From Alkalispirillum mobile (GTDB taxonomy: Bacteria; Pseudomonadota; Gammaproteobacteria; Nitrococcales; Halorhodospiraceae), in the NCBI RefSeq assembly GCF_003664325.1, contig NZ_RCDA01000001.1:310001-374000 (forward strand): a stretch of 64,000 bases of DNA, read 5' to 3'. How positions within the stretch are numbered: the stretch's first letter is position 1; each line of letters opens with the position of its first letter. Under the pieces are notes generated by a model, which searched no databases, was not told the DNA's origin, and worked only from the letters and a program-made list of their open reading frames with translations. Below, piece after piece: positions 57,125-64,000 of the stretch. The translations under genes and the position numbers were made by a program.

Positions 57125-57748
57125 GTGTCCCGTCGTCCACGGCTGACGGAACAGGTCCACGCCCGGTTGGCCGCACACCTGCGTGGCGGCGACCGGGCGG
57201 TGGACGCCACCGCCGGCAACGGGCACGACACCCTGTTCCTGGCGCGGCAGGTGGGCGGCCAGGGCCAGGTCTGGGCCTTCGATGTGCAGTCGCAGGCCCT
57301 CATGGCAACGCGGAAGCGCCTGCAGCAGGCCGGGCTGGCGGACCGGGTTAATCTGGTACACGCCGGCCATCAGGCCTTGTCCCGCCACCTCCCCGCAACG
57401 ACCCTGGGGCAGGTGAAGGCGGTGGTTTTCAACCTGGGCTACCTGCCCGGGGGTGACCACGCCCTTATCACCCGTCCGGAGACCACGTTAGCCGCCCTGA
57501 ATTCGGCCTGGGAAGCGTTGGCCCCGGCCGGGGTCATCAGTCTGATGATCTACCGTGGTCACCCCGGCGGCGCGGCGGAGTTCGATGCCGTCGCCGACTG
57601 GTGCCGAAGCCGGGGCATTGAACCCGAGGCGCCGGATGGCCCGGCCCGGTCACCGAAAGCGCCGATCTGGTGGCTGCTGACACGGTGTGGCACCCGCGAC
57701 GTTCAGCCTGACGCCGGGGGTGCTCCCGCGGCTTCTTCTGCCGGCTGA
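57125..57748 (+). CDS. Class I SAM-dependent methyltransferase (YtqB/rRNA-methylase-like)
   Basis: A 207-residue methyltransferase from GTG 57125. Motif I is VDATAGNGHDTLFLARQV; NLGYLPGGDH and PGGVISLMIYRGHPGGAAEFDAV-like segments match the rRNA_methylase (YtqB) pattern. The substrate is unproven; some members methylate tRNA wobble uridine derivatives. Gap to the GAPDH gene is 14 bp, so they are co-transcribed. The end overlaps the universal stress protein gene by 46 bp, tail to tail. Confidence 0.82.
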   Translation: MSRRPRLTEQVHARLAAHLRGGDRAVDATAGNGHDTLFLARQVGGQGQVWAFDVQSQALMATRKRLQQAGLADRVNLVHAGHQALSRHLPATTLGQVKAVVFNLGYLPGGDHALITRPETTLAALNSAWEALAPAGVISLMIYRGHPGGAAEFDAVADWCRSRGIEPEAPDGPARSPKAPIWWLLTRCGTRDVQPDAGGAPAASSAG

Positions 57749-58626
57749 TCCACGGCACCCGCGCGCAGTAGCAGGAACGGCAGGTCCACCCGCTCCAGGA
57801 GCCGGGTAATCATGCCTCGCTCTTCCTCGCTGCCGTCCTGGGTGCGACTGATCAGCAACGCACCGATCTGCTCCTGCAATAGGGCCTTGAGCAGGCCGTT
57901 CTCGTCCGGCGGGTACACCACCCGCAGCCGGGCCGAGACACCTCGCGTCTCCAGCCAGTCGGTAATCTCCGCCAACCGCTGATCCTTGAGCTCACCCGTC
58001 TCCGGGGGCAAGACGAGCAACGTGTATTCGCGTCCGTCCCCACCGACCCGCAGGGCAGCGTCCAGGGCCTGTTCGGCGTGCTCATCGGCCCGCACCACTA
58101 TTCCGGTGACGGCGCGTTCGGGCCAGGTCCCCAGCAACAGCGAGCAGGGCGCCAGGTGAATCAACTGCCGCGCGTTGGAGCCCAGCGAGCGGGCCCGGCC
58201 ACTGGCCCAGCCGGTGCGCCCAAGCACCAGCAGGTCGCTGTCCCGTGCTTCGGACAGGGCGGCCGCCACCACCCGATCACGCAACACCTGTAACGCGACC
58301 TCCCGGCGTTCGTGGGCCAGCGCCCGGCGGATTGCCGCTCGCACTAGCTGCGCCCGGTCCTGCAGGCGCGCCTCCAGGGTATCACTGGCCAGGGGCCGCG
58401 CCACGCCGGTGTACGCACCCACCTCGCGCGTGAACGGCAGCCCGGCGCTACGCAGCAGGTCGCGATCTTCCACATACAGACCCCGCAGTTCCACGTCGCC
58501 GTCCCGCAGCAGGGTCAATGCAGCACGCAGTGCCTCGGTGCTGGCCAGCGAGGCGTCGAGCATAATCAGCGCGCGCCGGAAAAGCCTGGCGCGGGGGGGT
58601 GCCTCAGGCCGCCGCCGTTCAGTCAT
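57703..58626 (-). CDS. Tandem universal stress protein
   Basis: A 307-residue protein with two UspA-like halves. The first has RALIMLDASLASTEALRAALTLL near residue 18 and SDLLVLGRTGW near 155, then the ATP-loop-like SLGSNARQLIHLAPCSLLL. The second half (~185-295) has GIVVRADEHAEQALDAALRV, less conserved. ATG 58626 overlaps the stop of the Lon-like gene (ATGACTGA), so it is coupled to the protease. This suggests a shared stress role. Confidence 0.85.
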   Translation of the reverse strand: MTERRRPEAPPRARLFRRALIMLDASLASTEALRAALTLLRDGDVELRGLYVEDRDLLRSAGLPFTREVGAYTGVARPLASDTLEARLQDRAQLVRAAIRRALAHERREVALQVLRDRVVAAALSEARDSDLLVLGRTGWASGRARSLGSNARQLIHLAPCSLLLGTWPERAVTGIVVRADEHAEQALDAALRVGGDGREYTLLVLPPETGELKDQRLAEITDWLETRGVSARLRVVYPPDENGLLKALLQEQIGALLISRTQDGSEEERGMITRLLERVDLPFLLLRAGAVDQPAEEAAGAPPASG

Positions 58627-61066
58627 CGCGGCCCCCGCCGTTGCCGTTACCCTCCCGGTGCTTCGCCGACCCGCTGTCGCCTTCGTTACCGTTGTCCTTG
58701 CCGCTGTGACGCTGTACCGACTCGGCAAAAGCGGCCAGCCGGTCGGCCACAAGGCGGTTCAGGCTGCCTTCCGGGTAAACGCCGTCCTCATCCGGTGCAC
58801 CCACCGACATGCCCGTGATCAGCTCCAGCGCCTCGTCCACGTGGCGGATGGGGTAGACGTGGAAACGGCCGGCCGCAACGGCCTCGCGCACCGGCCGGTG
58901 CAGCATGAGGTGCGGCACATTGGTGGCCGGCAGTAACACCCCCTGTCCCTCCACCCCGCCGCGGGCCTCGCAGACCTCGAAAAAGCCCTCAATCTTTTCA
59001 TTGACGCCCCCCACAGCCTGCACCTCGCCATGCTGGTTGACGGAACCGGTGACAGCCAGCGACTGCTGGAGCGGGACCCCGGCGATAGCGGAGACGAGGG
59101 CGCACAACTCGGCCACGGAGGCGCTGTCCCCCTCCACACCGCCGTAGGACTGTTCGAAGGCCAGGCTGGCCGACAGGGACAATACGCCCTCCCGGGCGTA
59201 GCGGGTCGCCAGGTAGCGGGAGAGGATCATGACCCCCTTGGAGTGAATATTGCCGCCGAGCTTCGCCTCGCGTTCAATATCCAGCACCTGACCGCGACCG
59301 GCACGGGCGGTGGCGGTGATTCGGGTCGGCCGCCCGAAGGCCTGGTCGCCCAGGTGCAACACCGACAAGCCGTTGACCTGGGCCACCGCCTCGCCCGTGG
59401 TGTCGATCATCACCGTGCCACGCTCGATGAACTCCAGCGTGCGCTCACGGATGCGGCCACCCCGGTAACGCTGCTGCCCGATGGTTCGCTCCACGTGCGC
59501 GGCCTCGATCTGCGCGGCCTCGTCACGCCCGGCCCAGTAATCGGCCTCCATCAGCAGGTCACGCAGCATGCGCGCCTGCGCGGTCAGCTTCTCCTGGTCA
59601 TCGGCCAGGCGCCCGGCCTGTTCGATGATCCGCCCGACCGCCGGCGCTGTGAGCGGACGCAAGGCGTCGCGCCGGGCCATGGTGGCCAGCATGCGGGCGT
59701 AGGCACGCTGGCTCTCGTCGGTCCTGGGCACCTCGTCCTCGAAGTCGGCCTGCACCTTGAACAGGTCGAGGAAATCGGGGTCGTAGGCGGCCAGCAGGTA
59801 GTAGAGGAAACGGTCCCCCACCAGCGCCACCTTCACGTCCAGCGGAATGGGCTCCGGCTCCAGGCTGACCGTGCTGGCCAGCCCATACAGGCGCTCCAGT
59901 GACTGGATGCGTACGGTGTGAGCACTGAGCGCCCGCTTCAGGCTCTCCCAGGCCATGGGTTGCTGCAGCACCCGCAGGGCATCCAGCACCAGGTAGCCGC
60001 CGTTGGCCCGGTGCAGGGCACCGGCGCGGATCAGGGTGAAATCGGTCATCAACGCGCCCTGGTGGACGTAGTGTTCGATACGCCCGACCAGGTGCTGATG
60101 CAGGGGCAGGTCCTCGTAGACCACCGGCGCCCCCTGCTGCTCGGCGTTATCCACGATCAGATTGAGCTGGTAGCGTTCCATCACCGCCTCCATGGCGGAA
60201 TGGCGCCCATGCTTGTCCCCCTGCAGGGCCTCCACGTGCTCTATGACGTCCTTGCGCACGGCGTCCAGGTGGGCCACCACCGGTTCGAGGTGGCTGTACG
60301 CATCCTTGAGGTTGCCGATCGGCGCGCCCGCCGCCACCAGCACCATCTCCTCGTTCAGCTGGCGGACCTGTTCACGCAGTTCCCGCTGGATTTGCGGCAG
60401 TTGCTGGATGGAGTACTGCAGCTTTTCCTGCAGTTGCTCCACCCGCTTCTCGATGGCGTTGCGCTCCTCCTCGGGCAGTTTCTGAAACTCCTCCGCGCTC
60501 AGTACCTCGCCGTCCTTCTTGGGCGCGAAGGTAAAGCCGGATGGCGTCGTGAGCAGCGCAATGCCCCCCTCTTCGGCCTCCCGCTGGATCTGCTCGATGG
60601 CCTCGCGATGGCGACGGTTGGCTGCCTGCTGCAGCTCCTGGAGCCGGGACTGGTACTCGTCGCTCTCGAAGGTAGCCGGGATGGAACTGCGCAGCTCCTC
60701 CGTCAGCTCCTCCAGGTCGCGCTTCAACCGGCGCCCCACCCCGGTGGGCAGGGCCAGCGCGCGGGGCTGGTCCGGGGCGTCGAAATTATAGAGATAGGCC
60801 CAGTCCCGGGGCTGCTCCCGCGCCAGGGCCTTGTGGGCCAGGAATTGCTGTACCCACTCGCGCTTGCCCACGCCGGCCGGTCCCAGCACGAAGAGGTTGA
60901 ATCCGTCGTTGCGCATTCCGGTGGCGAAATCCAACGCCTCCAGGGCGCGCTGCTGGCCACAGGGCAGCTCCAACGGCTCCAACTCCTCGGTGGTCCGGAA
61001 ACCCAGCGCTTCCGGGTCGCAGTAGCGGTAAAGCTGCCCGGCGCTCAGGGGCTGAATCGATGTCAT
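58619..61066 (-). CDS. Lon-like ATP-dependent protease (AAA_32/LonH type)
   Basis: An 815-residue protein: N-terminal AAA segment with a P-loop-like GPAGVGKR (62-69), a coiled-coil insertion (~150-280), and a C-terminal Lon protease domain with the dyad Ser648 (EGDSAS) and Lys691 (NEKIEGF), 43 residues apart as in E. coli Lon. The P-loop has Arg where Ser/Thr is expected, so ATP hydrolysis may be weak. ATG 61066 starts MTSIQPLSAGQLYRYCDPEAL, typical of the family. The role is unknown; the universal stress protein is encoded by overlap downstream. Confidence 0.9.
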   Translation of the reverse strand: MTSIQPLSAGQLYRYCDPEALGFRTTEELEPLELPCGQQRALEALDFATGMRNDGFNLFVLGPAGVGKREWVQQFLAHKALAREQPRDWAYLYNFDAPDQPRALALPTGVGRRLKRDLEELTEELRSSIPATFESDEYQSRLQELQQAANRRHREAIEQIQREAEEGGIALLTTPSGFTFAPKKDGEVLSAEEFQKLPEEERNAIEKRVEQLQEKLQYSIQQLPQIQRELREQVRQLNEEMVLVAAGAPIGNLKDAYSHLEPVVAHLDAVRKDVIEHVEALQGDKHGRHSAMEAVMERYQLNLIVDNAEQQGAPVVYEDLPLHQHLVGRIEHYVHQGALMTDFTLIRAGALHRANGGYLVLDALRVLQQPMAWESLKRALSAHTVRIQSLERLYGLASTVSLEPEPIPLDVKVALVGDRFLYYLLAAYDPDFLDLFKVQADFEDEVPRTDESQRAYARMLATMARRDALRPLTAPAVGRIIEQAGRLADDQEKLTAQARMLRDLLMEADYWAGRDEAAQIEAAHVERTIGQQRYRGGRIRERTLEFIERGTVMIDTTGEAVAQVNGLSVLHLGDQAFGRPTRITATARAGRGQVLDIEREAKLGGNIHSKGVMILSRYLATRYAREGVLSLSASLAFEQSYGGVEGDSASVAELCALVSAIAGVPLQQSLAVTGSVNQHGEVQAVGGVNEKIEGFFEVCEARGGVEGQGVLLPATNVPHLMLHRPVREAVAAGRFHVYPIRHVDEALELITGMSVGAPDEDGVYPEGSLNRLVADRLAAFAESVQRHSGKDNGNEGDSGSAKHREGNGNGGGRDD

Positions 61067-61142
61067 GCCTGCTCCTTGTTCCCGTTCTGCAGTGCCTGGT
61101 TCCCCGCCCGTTGCGGTATTGGCGGGGCACGGCCAATCCGGC

Positions 61143-62387
61143 TCAATCCGCGCGCTCCTGGCGCTGCGCCGGGGCTTCACCCTCCGCCTCTGCGGTCACC
61201 GTAGCATCAGCCTGGTTGCCGGCCTCCAGTCGATGGATGGCCGCCTGCCCCCTGCGCGCCAACTGATCCATGCGATCAATCTGCTCATCCAGCCGGGGCA
61301 GGGCCTCCTGCCGGTAGCGGGAGAGCGCATCAATCGCCCCCAGCACCTCGCCGAAGGCGGACTCCAGCTGCTCCATGTCCAGGGTGGCGGACGCCGCGCG
61401 GCCCTGGATCTCCGCGCCCTGCTGGCGCAACGCCCGCGCCGTGCCGGAGATCATCTCGGAAGTGGTCCGGTTGAGTGCCTCCACGCGGTCCAGCACCAGG
61501 CGCTGATTGGCCAGTCCGAGGGCGACGGTCACTGCCACATTGAGCGCGGACGCCGTGACGTTTATCGCCCGGTCCACCCCCCGGATCAGCTCCCGGTTGT
61601 TCCGGATGACCACCTCCAGCGCCAGGACACCCTGCTGACTGACCGCCAGTTGTTGTTGCAAGTCCACGATGCGCTGGCGTAGCGGGAAGAGTAGCTCTTC
61701 CTCGATGAAGCGCCGACGGGGCGCTTCCGCCGAGAGGCTCCCGACCTCCCCCTGCAAGCGCTCGTCGATGAGTTTGCCCAACTCGACCTGACGGGCGAGT
61801 TGGGTGAGGATCTCGCGCAGTTGCTCCTGGTCATCGGCCAGCGTGATATTGTCCCGGCGCAGCATGGCCGCCCCGGCCTCCAGGTTGCTGATGATCGCAT
61901 CCAGCGCCTGCTGGGCGGTTTCGAACTTACGGAAGTAGCGCTGCAAGCGGGTCCCCACGCCGGGGAGACGGCCGAGGAAGCGGTCGACCAGGCCGGGGCT
62001 CAGGTCCTTCCCGCGGGGGTCCAGGCCGGCCATCTGCTCCCGTAGATCCAGCAGCGAACGGGCCACCGGACCGCCCTCCTCGCCCTGGTGGGCCAGCTTG
62101 CGGATAGGTTCCTGCAGCATTTCGCTGCGGCGAGCGGCCTGGCGCTGGACCTCGATGCCCATGTTGTCAACGGCGGCGCGCTGGCGTTGTGCGCCCGGGC
62201 CCGCGGCGGTCTCGTCCGGTGTTGCCGCAAGCACGTCCTCAACAAAACGATCCGCCATGCGGATCAGTTCCGGGTCGGCTCCGGACGCCTGCTCCGTCTG
62301 CCGGTCCACCTCCCGCTCTATCTCATCCACCGGAGGTAGCGACAGGCTGAAGTCCTGTGTCTGGTCTTCGTCGGAGGCGTTGGCCAT
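61143..62387 (-). CDS. TelA/YaaN-family toxic anion resistance protein
   Basis: A 414-residue, mostly helical protein with the TelA pattern: RYFRKFETAQQALDAIISNLEAGAAMLRRDNITLADDQEQL and ALNVAVTVALGLANQRLVLDRVEALNRTTSEMI near 290-330. TelA proteins are linked to tellurite and cell-wall stress resistance, but the mechanism is unsettled. ATG 62387 is preceded by TGGAG. The upstream membrane protein gene ends 28 bp before it, like the xpaC-yaaN pair of Bacillus. Confidence 0.9.
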   Translation of the reverse strand: MANASDEDQTQDFSLSLPPVDEIEREVDRQTEQASGADPELIRMADRFVEDVLAATPDETAAGPGAQRQRAAVDNMGIEVQRQAARRSEMLQEPIRKLAHQGEEGGPVARSLLDLREQMAGLDPRGKDLSPGLVDRFLGRLPGVGTRLQRYFRKFETAQQALDAIISNLEAGAAMLRRDNITLADDQEQLREILTQLARQVELGKLIDERLQGEVGSLSAEAPRRRFIEEELLFPLRQRIVDLQQQLAVSQQGVLALEVVIRNNRELIRGVDRAINVTASALNVAVTVALGLANQRLVLDRVEALNRTTSEMISGTARALRQQGAEIQGRAASATLDMEQLESAFGEVLGAIDALSRYRQEALPRLDEQIDRMDQLARRGQAAIHRLEAGNQADATVTAEAEGEAPAQRQERAD

Positions 62388-62415
62388 GGCATGCTCCACT
62401 GCGTTGGCGGATGGT

Positions 62416-63351
62416 TCAGGGGCGTTCTTCGTATTGTGACGCGCGAGCGGCAAACCGATGCAACTCCTTGAGTGCTTCCTCGGCGGCCTGGGCCCGTCGG
62501 CTTGGCCCGGTGTCGATGCGCGATACCGAAACGGCGGCATCATCCAGCGCGGTCAGCGCCGCCTCGTTGGCCGCCACGGCCTCGCGCACCTGGCGTTCGG
62601 CATCCTCTGCCAGGGCGAGTCGGCGTTCCAGCGCCCGCCGCTCTCCGGCATCCAGACTCGTCTCGGCGAGGCGTCGGCGCACAAAGTTGGTATCAATGGG
62701 CGCCGCCCCCGCCACCAGTGAAACGGCCCGCTCCAGGCGTTCAATGGCGGAGCCGGTCACCTCCCGGACCAGCCCGAGCGCCCGCCGGAAGGCCATCTCC
62801 TCGGCGTCAAACCGCCCGTGCAGTACCGATATGACGTGGGTATAGCGGGAGTAAAGACGGTCCGCCTGCACGGCCAGATCCCGACGCCCCTGCTCCTGCA
62901 GCGCGCGTTTGATCCGGCACAGCGCCCGGACGGTGTCATCGGCACCGGCTGGGGGGTGGTCCGGGTCCAGCACGCGCAAGCGCGCCTCTCGGGCCCGGCG
63001 CTCTGCCTCGGCCCGCGCCTGCTCCTGCCCGGCCTGTCGGTCGACCGCCGCCCGCCGGGCCACCCACGCGGCCTGCCAACGGCGCCAGCGACGCTCCACG
63101 AACAAACCCGCCGGGATGGCTACCAGACCGGTCAACCAGCCGGCAAGGCTGGGCCCAAAGCCGCCCCACAGCGAGGTCAGCCAGAGCAGAAAGGCGAGAA
63201 AAGGGATAGCCAGCCAGTAGCGCAGGAAGAGCTGCCAGCGTCGGGGCGATGCCGTGGGCAAGGCAATATGCGGGTTGATCAACCCGGCGATGAACCACGG
63301 CAGGCAGGAGAGCCAAAGGCCGTAGGCAAAACCCTGAAGAAACCCGAGCAT
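62416..63351 (-). CDS. Membrane protein encoded with TelA (XpaC-like position)
   Basis: A 311-residue protein with hydrophobic helices at ~5-30 and ~45-85 and a long charged helical C-terminal region (RRAAVDRQAGQEQARAEAERRAREARLRVL, and ALCRIKRALQEQGRRDLAVQADRL). The latter resembles the XpaC helical domain. Pairing with TelA on the same strand supports an XpaC-like assignment, by context more than by motif. Function unknown. Confidence 0.7.
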   Translation of the reverse strand: MLGFLQGFAYGLWLSCLPWFIAGLINPHIALPTASPRRWQLFLRYWLAIPFLAFLLWLTSLWGGFGPSLAGWLTGLVAIPAGLFVERRWRRWQAAWVARRAAVDRQAGQEQARAEAERRAREARLRVLDPDHPPAGADDTVRALCRIKRALQEQGRRDLAVQADRLYSRYTHVISVLHGRFDAEEMAFRRALGLVREVTGSAIERLERAVSLVAGAAPIDTNFVRRRLAETSLDAGERRALERRLALAEDAERQVREAVAANEAALTALDDAAVSVSRIDTGPSRRAQAAEEALKELHRFAARASQYEERP

Positions 63352-63450
63352 CCCGCAGTACGTCCCTGAATGAACCGTATGGCCCTACTTTGGCACGGAT
63401 CAGGGTACGGGGGACACCGATGGATGGGGAAACCAAGGCGGGAAACGCAA

Positions 63451-63471
63451 TCGGGCCCGCAACGGGCCCGA
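63451..63471 (-). terminator. Stem-loop downstream of katG
   Basis: tcgggcccg (63451-63459) and cgggcccga (63463-63471) pair perfectly around a 3-nt loop, ~65 bp past the katG stop. On the minus strand TTGCGTTT follows, a weak T-tract. The rest of 63352-63535 shows nothing else. Confidence 0.55.
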
Positions 63472-63535
63472 CCACGGTACTGCTTCCCCGGTCCGGCAGG
63501 GCCTAAGGCGGCCCCGCCGGGTCGGGCGCCCCGGA

Positions 63536-64000
<465 letters not shown>

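Noticed and set aside
55626-57176. 516-codon open frame antisense to the GAPDH gene
   Set aside because: Shadow of strong codon bias in the GAPDH gene; composition (His/Val/Gln-rich) is not protein-like.

Overview
The window is high-GC chromosomal DNA from a gammaproteobacterium. The block mutS / cinA-recA-recX-alaS-lysC-csrA-tRNA-Ser-tRNA-Arg, the pairs xerD-dsbC and orn/rsgA, and dnaX-ybaB-recR with the SRP RNA are all gammaproteobacterial arrangements. The split B12-dependent ribonucleotide reductase (nrdJa/nrdJb), a Tat-exported sulfide:quinone oxidoreductase and the general gene content suggest a sulfur-oxidising Ectothiorhodospiraceae-type organism (Alkalilimnicola/Halorhodospira-like). 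That placement is inference from gene content, not a database match. Nearly all of the sequence is packed with housekeeping genes; I saw no prophage, IS element or CRISPR array.

Layout. 1-3.2 kb: 3' part of pyrD (minus), an orphan ParA-type ATPase and a secreted lytic transglycosylase. 3.2-8.1 kb (minus): a membrane coiled-coil protein, a YajG-like lipoprotein, LemA plus a large M48 membrane metallopeptidase separated by a perfect 17-bp hairpin, and a patatin-like phospholipase. 8.1-11.3 kb: nrdJa-nrdJb behind a sigma70-like promoter and candidate NrdR boxes. 11.3-16 kb: tex and an HrpB-type helicase. 16.1-19.6 kb: a WYL-domain regulator divergent from an unrecognised ~670-residue protein that I read as a papain-like cysteine-peptidase fold; this is the most novel-looking locus. 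19.7-21.6 kb: a small coiled-coil protein, and an SPFH/NfeD pair.

21.9-31.9 kb is the conserved DNA-repair and translation block plus a 7Fe ferredoxin. 32-36.4 kb carries dsbC, xerD, a second SPFH protein, rlmM and sufE. 36.4-41.7 kb holds a lipoprotein hydrolase, a porin, the Tat-dependent SQR with a small membrane protein, and an alpha/beta hydrolase with a Cys nucleophile elbow. 41.7-47.5 kb: rimO, an outer-membrane barrel, a FAD oxidoreductase, an SDR, orn and rsgA. 47.5-50.8 kb: motAB and a divergent HDOD protein.

50.8-54.8 kb: hinT, recR, ybaB, dnaX, ffs and an orphan yidD. 54.8-64 kb: a PilZ protein, a long-form GAPDH with an rRNA-methylase-like gene, a universal stress protein coupled to a Lon-like protease, TelA with a membrane partner, and the 3' part of katG.
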